Source: Burkholderia cepacia (GTDB lineage: Bacteria; Pseudomonadota; Gammaproteobacteria; Burkholderiales; Burkholderiaceae). From it: a DNA stretch of 64,000 bases. Made by a program: the position numbers and the translations under genes. Shown here piece by piece: positions 35,366 through 43,812 of the stretch. Below the pieces are notes generated by a model, which saw only the letters and a program-made list of their open reading frames with translations, ran no database searches and had not been told where the DNA came from. Each line of letters starts with the position of its first letter. Positions within the stretch are counted from its first letter, which is position 1. Location: positions 2,356,001 to 2,420,000 of the forward strand of contig NZ_CP013443.1 of the NCBI RefSeq assembly GCF_001718835.1, in the 5' to 3' direction.

Positions 35366-35785
35366 ATGCCGAACGAGATCGACACCCTTCGCGACGGCAC
35401 CGTGGCGTTCCTGCCAAATCGCCTGAACCGACAGCCCGTCATCGTGCGGGGACTCACCGCTGACGAACTCTGGATCACCGTCGGCCTCTCCGCGATCGCG
35501 GGCATCGTGCTTGGCATGCCGCTCGCGTGGCTCACACGCAGCATCGCCATGGCGCCGACCACGATCATGGCAAGCATCGCGACCGGCATCGTCGCGGGCG
35601 GCACGCTGCTGCGCCGACAGAAACGTGGGCGCCCGGATACGTGGCTTTACCGGCAGTGGCAATGGTGGCTGCTCTGCCATGCGCCGTTCGTGTCGCGCTG
35701 GATCGGTGCGCGAGCGCTGATCGTGCGCTCCGGTGCATGGACCGTTCGCCGTACGACGCTCACGACACGCGGAGGCGTGCGATGA
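35366..35785 (+). CDS. TIGR03750 family conjugal transfer protein
   Basis: A 139-residue protein with L-N-R-x-P-V-I-V-R-G-L-T-A-D-E-L near the start and two membrane segments (about 37-55 and 61-78), the VirB3/TraL-like layout. It overlaps the PFL_4703 start by 4 bases. Confidence 0.85.
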   Translation: MPNEIDTLRDGTVAFLPNRLNRQPVIVRGLTADELWITVGLSAIAGIVLGMPLAWLTRSIAMAPTTIMASIATGIVAGGTLLRRQKRGRPDTWLYRQWQWWLLCHAPFVSRWIGARALIVRSGAWTVRRTTLTTRGGVR

Positions 35786-36459
35786 GTCGCTTTCGCAACG
35801 AAGTGGCGCGGCTGGATGCGCACGTGACCACCCTGCGTCGTGTCGTCACGGGTCTCTTCGTACTCGTCTTGGCCCTCGCGATCGGTTGGTGGAATGCACC
35901 TCGCCAGCTCACCATCCACATTCCGCCGGACCTGCGCTCGGGTAGCACGCGCAAATGGTGGGAAGTGCCGCCCTCGTCCGTCTACGCGTTCGCCTTCTAT
36001 GTGTTCCAGCAACTCAACCGCTGGCCGACCAACGGCGAAGAGGATTACCCGCGCAACCTCCGCGCGCTCACCGCGTATCTCACGCCCTCGTGCAAGGCGT
36101 TTCTGGACAGCGACGTGGCGTACCGGCGCGACAGCGGCGAGCTGCGCAACCGGGTCCGCGGCATCTACGAGATTCCCGGCCACGGCTATGGCGATGATCC
36201 CGGCTTTCATGTGAAGGTGCTTTCCAACGATGCCTGGCTCGCCACGCTCGATCTCGCCGCCGATGAGTATTACGGCGCCGAGCAGGTCAAGCGCGCCCTC
36301 GTGCGCTACCGGCTGAAGGTCGTGCGCATGGACATCGATCCAGAGAAAAACCCGTTCGGACTCGGCCTCGACTGCTACGCCTCGCCACCCGAACGGCTCG
36401 CGCTGCCGACGCCCACCCCACCGGCCGCCGCATCGGGCGCCAGCGGAGTTCTGCCATGA
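35782..36459 (+). CDS. PFL_4703 family ICE protein (TIGR03746)
   Basis: A 225-residue protein with one N-terminal membrane helix (about 21-40) and a periplasmic domain with P-P-D-L-R-S-G-S, V-Y-A-F-A-F-Y-V-F-Q-Q-L-N-R-W-P and D-Y-P-x-N-L-R. The fold is TraE/VirB8-like. Start chosen at the ATG that overlaps the previous stop; the frame continues upstream only as an out-of-frame shadow. It overlaps TIGR03749 by 4 bases. Confidence 0.85.
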   Translation: MSRFRNEVARLDAHVTTLRRVVTGLFVLVLALAIGWWNAPRQLTIHIPPDLRSGSTRKWWEVPPSSVYAFAFYVFQQLNRWPTNGEEDYPRNLRALTAYLTPSCKAFLDSDVAYRRDSGELRNRVRGIYEIPGHGYGDDPGFHVKVLSNDAWLATLDLAADEYYGAEQVKRALVRYRLKVVRMDIDPEKNPFGLGLDCYASPPERLALPTPTPPAAASGASGVLP

Positions 36460-37343
36460 CACGACGACTGTTTCGTTCACTGGGCCTGCTCGTGGTGCTC
36501 GCGCATCTTGCGATGTCGCCCGCGCACGCGGTGGACGTGATGCATTGGGATCGCCTGCCGCTGGCCGTGCCGCTGATCGTCGGCCAGGAGCGGGTGGTCT
36601 TCATCGATCGCGACGTGCGCGTCGGCGTGCCGGCCGCGATCGCCGATCATCTGCGCGTGCAGAGTGCCGATGGTGCGATCTACTTGCGCGCCAGTGCGCC
36701 GATCGAACCTACCCGCCTGCAACTGCAAGATGTGGCCAACGGCACGCTGATCCTGCTCGACATTGCCGCACATCCTGCTGCGCCCAAGGAGGCGCCGCTG
36801 GAGCCGGTGCGGATCGTCGTGGACCATCCACCGTCCAGCAAGTCGGCGCAAACGCCAACGCGCGACGATGATGCCAACGACAACGCGACCAAGGCCCTCG
36901 ATACACCGGTCCCGGTGCTACTCACGCGCTATGCCGCGCAAAGCCTGTATGCCCCGCTGCGCACCGTGGAACCTGTCGACGGTATCGCATCGGTGCCCGT
37001 CGATCGCACGCTGCCGTTGGACAGTCTGCTCCCCACCGTGCCCGTGAGCGCGTCGGCCTGGGCCGCGTGGCGGCTCGATGACGAATGGGTCACTGCGGTT
37101 CGGTTGACCAACACGTCCGCGCAGCACCTCGATCTCGATCCGCGCGCGTTGCAGGGCGATTTCGTGGCCGCCACCTTCCAGCATCCCGACCTCGGACCGG
37201 CCGGCGACGACACCGATACCACCGTCGTGTATCTCGTCACACGCGGTCACGGCTTGGCGGGTTCGCTACTGCCCACGGTCAGCCCGATCGACGTGCATCC
37301 GACGGCGCCGTCCACGACCGAAGGAGCCGGCGATGAAAAGTAA
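36456..37343 (+). CDS. TIGR03749 family ICE protein (TraK/VirB9-like)
   Basis: A 295-residue exported protein with a signal peptide (to about residue 25). It shows the family block L-P-L-A-V-P-L-I-V-G-Q-E-R-V-V-F-I-D-R-D-V-R-V-G and a beta-rich C-domain. TraK/VirB9-like proteins form the outer-membrane-side ring of the channel. It overlaps TIGR03752 by 11 bases. Confidence 0.85.
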   Translation: MTRRLFRSLGLLVVLAHLAMSPAHAVDVMHWDRLPLAVPLIVGQERVVFIDRDVRVGVPAAIADHLRVQSADGAIYLRASAPIEPTRLQLQDVANGTLILLDIAAHPAAPKEAPLEPVRIVVDHPPSSKSAQTPTRDDDANDNATKALDTPVPVLLTRYAAQSLYAPLRTVEPVDGIASVPVDRTLPLDSLLPTVPVSASAWAAWRLDDEWVTAVRLTNTSAQHLDLDPRALQGDFVAATFQHPDLGPAGDDTDTTVVYLVTRGHGLAGSLLPTVSPIDVHPTAPSTTEGAGDEK

Positions 37344-38799
37344 CGGCCTGCTCAAATGGCTAGTCATCCCCGTACTGGTGCTCGCGGTGTGGGGGCTGAT
37401 CAAGACGTGGACAGCACACCACGCGCCGCGCGCGGCATCGAACGTCGCGTCCGACACGCTGACACCCGCGGAGCTCAAGGCCCTCGGCATCGAAGGCGAT
37501 ACGCCGCACGACACGGTCGCCACGCTGGTCGGTCAGGTGAAAGCGCTGCGCGGCGAAATCCAGGCGGCGGTCAACGACAACCAGGCGCAGCGCGCGGAGA
37601 ACGAGCGCCTGCGTCAGCGCGAAAGCGACATCGACCAGCGCATCCAGAACGCGGTGAACGCCGAGCGCGATCGCCTGCACGACGAACGCAACCAGGCGCA
37701 AAGCGACCAGCAACAGACGCAAGGTCTGCTGCAGGATCTCGAACACCGCCTCGACACGCTCGATCACAAGAATGGCACTGATCTGCCGGTGGGCCTGGGA
37801 TTGCGCGAGGTCGATGGCGCCGGCTTCGCGGGCGGCGAGATGCAATGGACCGAACCGGCCGACAAGACCCCGCAAGGCACGAAGCGTAACGGTGCATCAT
37901 CCGCCCCCTCGACCGGCGCGGTTGGCGGTTTCGGAGCGGCCGACACCATGCCCGCGCAGCAGACACTGCCGTCGAACGACACGACGAACCCGGGCGATGG
38001 AGCGACTGATAAACCGCACCTGCGTCCGGTCTACACCGTGCCCGCCAATGCCACCTTGATCGGTTCGATCGCGATGACTGCACTGATCGGGCGCGTGCCC
38101 GTCGACGGCACGGTCAACGATCCGTATCCGTTCAAGGTGCTGATTGGCCCCGACAACCTCACCGCCAACGGCATCGATCTGCCGGATGTCGCGGGCGCGG
38201 TGGTGAGCGGTTCGGCATCGGGCGACTGGACGCTCTCGTGCGTGCGCGGACAGATCCGCTCCATCACCTTCGTGTTCCGCGACGGCACGATTCGTACGTT
38301 GCCCGCGAACGATCACGGGTCGAACAGCGACACGGCAAGCAACACCACCAGCAACACCACCAACGGCGCCGCGACCACGCAAGGCGGCCTGGGCTGGATC
38401 AGCGATCCCTATGGCATTCCGTGCGTCGCGGGCGAGCGGCGCAGCAACGCCGAGCAATACCTGGGTTCGCAAGCGCTGATCACCGCGGCGGGCGCGGGTG
38501 CGGCATCACTCATTCCCAAGGGCAGCGACAACGTGTCCTACGTATCGAGCAACGGCAACACGCTCGGCACCGTCGGTATTTCCGGCAACGAGGCGATGGG
38601 TCGCATCTTGGCGGGCGGCGTGCAGGAGATGTCGCAATGGGTCAACAAGCTCTACGGCCAGGCTTTCGCCGCCATCTACGTGAAGCCCGGCGCCAAGGTG
38701 GCCGTCCACATCGATCAACCGCTCACCCTCGACTACGACCCGAAAGGCCGCAAGGTCAACTACCGAACGGGAGGTTCGCATGCACCGGATCTCGACTAG
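37333..38799 (+). CDS. TIGR03752 family ICE protein (TraB/VirB10-like)
   Basis: A 488-residue protein with an N-terminal membrane helix (about 10-27), a long coiled coil (about 65-145), then a beta-rich VirB10-like C-domain (about 235-480). It spans inner to outer membrane in the channel. A low-complexity Ser/Asn/Thr loop lies near 325-350. It overlaps the TIGR03751 lipoprotein by 20 bases. Confidence 0.88.
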   Translation: MKSNGLLKWLVIPVLVLAVWGLIKTWTAHHAPRAASNVASDTLTPAELKALGIEGDTPHDTVATLVGQVKALRGEIQAAVNDNQAQRAENERLRQRESDIDQRIQNAVNAERDRLHDERNQAQSDQQQTQGLLQDLEHRLDTLDHKNGTDLPVGLGLREVDGAGFAGGEMQWTEPADKTPQGTKRNGASSAPSTGAVGGFGAADTMPAQQTLPSNDTTNPGDGATDKPHLRPVYTVPANATLIGSIAMTALIGRVPVDGTVNDPYPFKVLIGPDNLTANGIDLPDVAGAVVSGSASGDWTLSCVRGQIRSITFVFRDGTIRTLPANDHGSNSDTASNTTSNTTNGAATTQGGLGWISDPYGIPCVAGERRSNAEQYLGSQALITAAGAGAASLIPKGSDNVSYVSSNGNTLGTVGISGNEAMGRILAGGVQEMSQWVNKLYGQAFAAIYVKPGAKVAVHIDQPLTLDYDPKGRKVNYRTGGSHAPDLD

Positions 38800-39208
38800 C
38801 GCCCTGATCGCCGCCTGCCTCGTGCTGCTTGCCGGCTGCGCAACCACGAAAGACAAGGTCTTGCCGCACGGCGACGCCACGATGCTGGACATCTGGAATC
38901 AGCAGACCGGCGGCGCGAACGCCGCGCAGGCCACGAGACAGGTGATGGATGCACGCGAAGCGCTACGTCGACCGCTGACATCCGCAGACCAAGCGACCGC
39001 CCCCGGTGATAACGCGAGCTACACGCGTACCGCCGAAAACGAAATCAGGTCGCTCTTTCATCGCCTGCCCAACCCGGACATGGTGATGTACGTGTTTCCG
39101 CATCTGGCCGGTACGCATCCCACGCCGGTACCCGGATACAGCACCGTGTTTCCGTTCTACGAGCGCGTGCACTACACGATGCCCGGCGAACGGACGGAGT
39201 CGTACTGA
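38780..39208 (+). CDS. TIGR03751 family conjugal transfer lipoprotein
   Basis: A 142-residue lipoprotein with the lipobox L-A-G-C after a short signal segment; the mature start (A-T-T-K-D-x-V-L-P-x-G-D-x-T-M-L-D-I-W) matches the TraV-like ICE family. The ATG follows GGGAGG. The stop overlaps the TraC start (TGATG). Confidence 0.87.
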   Translation: MHRISTSALIAACLVLLAGCATTKDKVLPHGDATMLDIWNQQTGGANAAQATRQVMDAREALRRPLTSADQATAPGDNASYTRTAENEIRSLFHRLPNPDMVMYVFPHLAGTHPTPVPGYSTVFPFYERVHYTMPGERTESY

Positions 39209-42096
39209 TGGGCTGGCTGCCGCCCTGGGCTACGCTGCGCGAGCGCCTTCTGCCCCGTCGCGATCCGAAGGCCGAGATCGACCAGGACAACGACTCTGCG
39301 TGGGAAACCTATGCGTCGCGCTTGCGCGCCCACGGCATCCCTCTACCGGGCGCATCGATCGGCCGCCCTCCGGCTACAGTGGCCGACGAACAGGCGCTCT
39401 ACGACGTTGCCCCGTCCTTCGTCGAACTGCTGCCCTGGGTGGAGGTCCTCCCTGCCTCGCAAAGCATGCTGCTCGAGGATGGCGTGTCGGTCGCCGCGTT
39501 TTTTGAGCTCACGCCGGTGGGCACCGAAGGTCGCGAGCCGGCGTGGTTGATGCAGGTGCGCGATGCGGTGGAGAACGCGTTGCAGGATGCCTTCGATGAG
39601 CTGGACGATCACCCGTGGATCGTTCAGTTCTACGCGCAGGACGAAACCGCGTGGGAGGTGTACCTCGACACGCTCGATGCCCACGTGCAACCCCGCGCCA
39701 GAGAGACCGCCTTCACCCGTTTCTACCTGCGCTTCTTCGCGCATCACCTGCGCGCGATCGCGACACCCGGCGGGCTGTTTCAGGACACGACCGTCACGCA
39801 ACTGCCGTGGCGTGGGCAGTCACGGCGTGTGCGCATGGTGGTGTACCGGCGGGATGCCGACGGCACGGCACGCCGCGGTCTCTCGCCCGAACAAGCGCTC
39901 ACGTCGGTGTGCGATCGCCTGAACGGCGGGCTGGCCAACGCCGGCGTGAAAGCGCGACGCCTGTCCGCCGCCGAGATTCACGCCTGGCTGCTACGTTGGT
40001 TCAATCCGCATCCCACGCTGCTCGGTGACACCGCCGAGGATCGCGAGCGGTTCTATCAACTCGCCGCCTATCCCGACGAGAGCGATGACGGCGAACTGGA
40101 ACTGGCGAGCGGCACCGACTTCGCACAACGGCTGTTCTTCACGCCACCCCGTTCGGACGTCCAAAGTGGGCTGTGGTCGTTCGACGGCATGCCGCATCGC
40201 GTGATCGTGCTCGACCGGCTGCGCACGCCACCTGCCACCGGCCATCTCACCGGCGAGACACGCAAGAGCGGCGATGCGATCAACGCGCTGTTCGACCAGA
40301 TGCCGGAAGACACCCTGATGGCGATGACGCTGGTCGTCACGCCGCAAGACACGCTCGAAGCACATCTCAATTACCTGAGCAAGAAATCGGTCGGCGAAAC
40401 GCTCGCGTCCGAGCAGACGCGCCAGGACGTGCAGCAGGCGCGCACGCTGATCGGCAGCGCCCACAAGCTCTATCGCGGCGCGGTCGCGTTCTACCTACGA
40501 GGACGCGATCGTGCCGAGCTCGATGCGCGCACGCTGCAGCTCACCAACGTGATGCTGGGCGCCGGCTTGCAACCGGTGCGCGAAGACGACGAAGTCGCAC
40601 CGCTCAACAGCTACCTGCGCTGGTTGCCGTGCAACTACGACCCGGCCAAGGATCGGCGGCAGTGGTATACGCAACTGATGTTCGCGCAGCACCTCGCGAA
40701 CTTGGCACCGGTGTGGGGACGCAGCCAGGGGACCGGGCATCCCGGCATCACCCTGTTTCATCGCGGCGGCGGCACGATTACGTTCGACCCGCTCAATCGC
40801 CTCGACCGGCAAATGAACGCGCACCTGTTCCTGTTCGGACCCACGGGTTCGGGCAAGTCGGCGACGCTCAACAACCTTCTCGTCCAGATCACGGCCATCT
40901 ACCGGCCACGGCTGTTCATCGTGGAAGCGGGCAACTCGTTCGGGTTGTTCGGCGACTTTGCGCAACGGCTCGGCTTGACCGTGCATCGGGTGCGGCTATC
41001 ACCCGGTTCGGGCGTGAGTCTCGCCCCGTTTGCAGATGCGCACCGTCTGGTCGACACGCCGAGCGACGTGCAGACGCTCGATGTCGATGCGCTGGACGAA
41101 CCCGCGGCGGGTGCGCCGGACGGCGACGAGCAGCGCGACGTGCTGGGTGAACTCGAAATCACCGCGCGCCTGATGATCACCGGCGGCGAAGACAAGGAAG
41201 AAGCGCGCATGACGCGGGCCGATCGCAGCCTGATCCGCCAGTGCATCCTCGACGCCGCCCATCGTTGTGCGCGTGACCAGCGCTCCGTGCTCACCCGCGA
41301 CGTGCGCGATGCCTTGCGCGAGCGCAGCCGCGATGCGTTGCTGCCCGAGGTGCGACGTGCACGCCTCCTGGAAATGGCCGATGCGATGGACATGTTCTGC
41401 CAGGGCGTGGATGGCGAGATGTTCGACCGGCCGGGTACACCCTGGCCCGAAGCCGACATCACGATCGTCGATCTCGCCACCTTTGCACGCGAGGGCTACA
41501 ACGCGCAGCTTTCGATCGCCTACATCTCGCTGATCAACACGGTCAACAATCTCGCCGAGCGCGATCAGTTCCGGGGCCGGCCGATCATCAACGTGACGGA
41601 CGAAGGCCACATCATCACCAAGAATCCGCTGCTCGCACCGTACGTGGTCAAGATCACCAAGATGTGGCGCAAGCTCGGCGCCTGGTTCTGGCTGGCGACG
41701 CAGAACCTCGACGACCTGCCGAAGGCCGCCGAGCCCATGCTCAACATGATCGAGTGGTGGATCTGCCTGTCGATGCCACCGGATGAGGTCGAAAAGATCG
41801 CGCGTTTCCGCGAGTTGAGTCCCGCGCAGAAGGCGCTGATGCTCTCGGCGCGAAAGGAAGCGGGCAAGTACACCGAGGGCGTCATTCTCTCGCGTTCGAT
41901 GGAGCTGTTGTTTCGCGTGGTGCCGCCGAGCCTGTATCTCGCACTCGCCATGACGGAACCGGAAGAAAAGAACGAGCGCTACCAGTTGATGCAGCAGTAC
42001 GGCATCAGCGAGCTGGACGCGGCGATGCGCGTGGCCGAACGCATCGATCGCGCACGGGGCATCGTCATGCCGACGCTGGCGGACGTCGCGCCATGA
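39208..42096 (+). CDS. traC: TraC/VirB4-type conjugative ATPase (TIGR03744)
   Basis: A 962-residue ATPase that powers assembly of the conjugative pilus and channel. N-terminal half is the TraC_F_IV-like domain; Walker A is F-G-P-T-G-S-G-K-S (about 543-551), and the Walker B region reads I-I-N-V-T-D-E-G-H-I-I (about 792-803). A second conserved block W-F-W-L-A-T-Q-N follows. Length is normal for the family. It overlaps the Dsb-like gene by 4 bases. An antisense frame (40899-41610) is a shadow. Confidence 0.94.
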   Translation: MGWLPPWATLRERLLPRRDPKAEIDQDNDSAWETYASRLRAHGIPLPGASIGRPPATVADEQALYDVAPSFVELLPWVEVLPASQSMLLEDGVSVAAFFELTPVGTEGREPAWLMQVRDAVENALQDAFDELDDHPWIVQFYAQDETAWEVYLDTLDAHVQPRARETAFTRFYLRFFAHHLRAIATPGGLFQDTTVTQLPWRGQSRRVRMVVYRRDADGTARRGLSPEQALTSVCDRLNGGLANAGVKARRLSAAEIHAWLLRWFNPHPTLLGDTAEDRERFYQLAAYPDESDDGELELASGTDFAQRLFFTPPRSDVQSGLWSFDGMPHRVIVLDRLRTPPATGHLTGETRKSGDAINALFDQMPEDTLMAMTLVVTPQDTLEAHLNYLSKKSVGETLASEQTRQDVQQARTLIGSAHKLYRGAVAFYLRGRDRAELDARTLQLTNVMLGAGLQPVREDDEVAPLNSYLRWLPCNYDPAKDRRQWYTQLMFAQHLANLAPVWGRSQGTGHPGITLFHRGGGTITFDPLNRLDRQMNAHLFLFGPTGSGKSATLNNLLVQITAIYRPRLFIVEAGNSFGLFGDFAQRLGLTVHRVRLSPGSGVSLAPFADAHRLVDTPSDVQTLDVDALDEPAAGAPDGDEQRDVLGELEITARLMITGGEDKEEARMTRADRSLIRQCILDAAHRCARDQRSVLTRDVRDALRERSRDALLPEVRRARLLEMADAMDMFCQGVDGEMFDRPGTPWPEADITIVDLATFAREGYNAQLSIAYISLINTVNNLAERDQFRGRPIINVTDEGHIITKNPLLAPYVVKITKMWRKLGAWFWLATQNLDDLPKAAEPMLNMIEWWICLSMPPDEVEKIARFRELSPAQKALMLSARKEAGKYTEGVILSRSMELLFRVVPPSLYLALAMTEPEEKNERYQLMQQYGISELDAAMRVAERIDRARGIVMPTLADVAP

Positions 42097-42833
42097 CGCC
42101 GTGGCATGCCCTCAAACACACTTGGCGCGACGCATCGCGCTTTCGTCGACGCGTCGTCCTCAGCACCGTCGTGGGGATCGCCTTCTTGACAGTGAGCGTG
42201 ACGCTCGTCGGCGTGCGGCATCGCTCGCCATCCACCGCCACGCCGCCATGGGTCTATGGCAACGTGCACGCACGTTACACCCTCATCGAGTATGCCGATC
42301 TCGAATGCCCGTATTGCAAGGCGTATTTCCCGGTACTGAAGGCGTGGATCGATGCGCATCCCGAGGTGAACTGGCAGTGGCAACACCGTCCGCTTGCCAT
42401 CCATGAACCGGCGGCGACCCGTGACGCGTGGCTGGCCGAGTGTGCCGGGCGAACGAACGGCAACGAGGGATTCTGGCAGGCCGTGGCGTGGATCTATGCG
42501 AACACGCGCGGGAACGGCCAAGGCTTACCGGCGTCGGCGGCATTCCCGGAGACCTCACCGAAACTCAAGGCATGCCTCGACAACCCCGCCGTCGGCGACG
42601 CGGTGCAAGCCCAAACGGAGGCGGCCGGCCGTGCGGGTATTGAGGCGACACCGACGGTGAAACTGGTCGACCATACGTCCGGCAAAGCGATCGTGCTGGA
42701 AGGCACCGCCGAAGGTGATGCGCTGCTGTCTGCCATGGATTGGCTCGCCGACTCTCCGCAGGCCAGCGCGCCTCGTGCGTCCACCACCGTCAGCCCTCGA
42801 ACGCGAATCAACAGTTCATCGGATACCCCGTAG
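42093..42833 (+). CDS. DsbA/DsbG-like thioredoxin-fold protein
   Basis: A 246-residue protein anchored by one membrane helix (about 22-42) with a thioredoxin-like domain containing C72-P-Y-C75 after Y-T-L-I-E-Y-A-D-L-E, the DSBA_2-type core; the cis-proline region reads G-I-E-A-T-P-T-V. It is expected to make or shuffle disulfides in periplasmic transfer proteins. It is the last gene of the overlap chain from RAQPRD. The tail (about 220-246) is disordered. Confidence 0.88.
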   Translation: MTPWHALKHTWRDASRFRRRVVLSTVVGIAFLTVSVTLVGVRHRSPSTATPPWVYGNVHARYTLIEYADLECPYCKAYFPVLKAWIDAHPEVNWQWQHRPLAIHEPAATRDAWLAECAGRTNGNEGFWQAVAWIYANTRGNGQGLPASAAFPETSPKLKACLDNPAVGDAVQAQTEAAGRAGIEATPTVKLVDHTSGKAIVLEGTAEGDALLSAMDWLADSPQASAPRASTTVSPRTRINSSSDTP

Positions 42834-42973
42834 CCAGCGGTCTTCCAGGCTACGCACGGCGTGCACCGTGTGACCGCGCCAGCCCGCGTGCATCGTCTTG
42901 GCGGGCACTCGTTCAACAACGAGTGATGCATCGTATTTCGTCGCTCCGATCGGAGCATGATCGTCCCACACCG

Positions 42974-42992
42974 CGGGAGAGAATCTCTCCCG
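42974..42992 (+). promoter_or_regulatory. Leader hairpin upstream of radC-type gene
   Basis: CGGGAGAG-AAT-CTCTCCCG, a perfect 8-base stem with a 3-base loop in the 203-base gap before the RadC gene. No T run follows directly. Confidence 0.5.
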
Positions 42993-43003
42993 TGCGGCGA
43001 GGC

Positions 43004-43030
43004 CCTCCTGCGTTTTTTTCATTCAGGAGG
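43004..43030 (+). promoter_or_regulatory. Hairpin that sequesters the RadC ribosome site
   Basis: CCTCCTG (43004-43010) is the exact complement of CAGGAGG (43024-43030), which is the Shine-Dalgarno of the GTG start at 43037. The loop is 13 bases and T-rich. Pairing would hide the ribosome site in the mRNA. Confidence 0.6.
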
Positions 43031-43036
43031 TTTCTC

Positions 43037-43534
43037 GTGCTTGCGTCCCTCTCACGTGTCGATCGTCCATCGCTGACCTCATCCGCCCTGACGTCAGCGG
43101 ATCACCAACTCATCCAGGATGCCATCGCGGTGCTGGAACGGCGTCTGTTCCAGCGCGGACCGGCGCTCACCCGCCCGCAGGAGGTGGTCGATTACCTGCG
43201 GCTCACCCTGACGCGAGAAGATCGCGAGGTTTTCACGGTGGTCTTTCTCGACACGCGCCATCGCGTGATCGCCGTGGAGCCGCTGTTCTTCGGCACCATC
43301 GATGGCGCGCAGGTCGCGCCCCGCGTCATCCTGCATCGTGCGCTGCTTCTCAACAGCGCCGCCCTTATCGCGGCCCACAATCATCCGTCGGGCGCTACGG
43401 TGCCGAGCGACGCAGACCGCGCGTTGACCTCCGAACTGACGGCCCTGCTCCGACGGGTCAATATCCGGTTGCTCGACCATCTCATCATCGGTCAGGGCGA
43501 GCCCTTTTCCTTTGCCCAAGCGGGCCTGCTTTAA
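43037..43534 (+). CDS. RadC/JAB-domain protein (ICE)
   Basis: A 165-residue protein with a GTG start behind CAGGAGG. It holds the JAB/MPN metalloprotein core: H-N-H-P-S-G (114-119) and the following S-x-x-D, with F-L-D-T-R-H-R-V-I earlier. The N-terminal helix-hairpin-helix of chromosomal RadC is missing, as usual for element copies. Activity of this family is unproven. It is the last recognisable ICE backbone gene in the window and is followed by a GC hairpin. Confidence 0.88.
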   Translation: MLASLSRVDRPSLTSSALTSADHQLIQDAIAVLERRLFQRGPALTRPQEVVDYLRLTLTREDREVFTVVFLDTRHRVIAVEPLFFGTIDGAQVAPRVILHRALLLNSAALIAAHNHPSGATVPSDADRALTSELTALLRRVNIRLLDHLIIGQGEPFSFAQAGLL

Positions 43535-43542
43535 CTCATCGA

Positions 43543-43565
43543 GCGCCCCTCACGGGGCGCCCTCT
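43543..43565 (+). terminator. Hairpin after radC-type gene
   Basis: GCGCCCC-tcac-GGGGCGC followed by CCTCTTT. A reasonable but weak-tailed terminator 9 bases after the stop. Confidence 0.6.
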
Positions 43566-43812
43566 TTCGCTATCTCCCACTGTGCAGCCTTTCTGAGAAC
43601 GAGAGGCGCATGGTGTGGCCACCTCGGCATGAATACTCGGCGATCCGATCCACAACCTGGCCGTGCAGAAAAGCCGGTGGCGACGGCATGCGGTTTTCTC
43701 GCCGCAACAGCGGTGTTTTTTCGGCGTACTGGGAAGCATCTTCCACCGCCGCATGACGCGTCCGCGCACACGACGCGGTGATGTTCGTCGGCCCGATCCC
43801 GGAGTGCATGCC

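Noticed and set aside
43535..43812. Search for an att site or tRNA at the apparent ICE end
   Set aside because: I found no tRNA-like cloverleaf and no direct repeat I could match to another place in the window.
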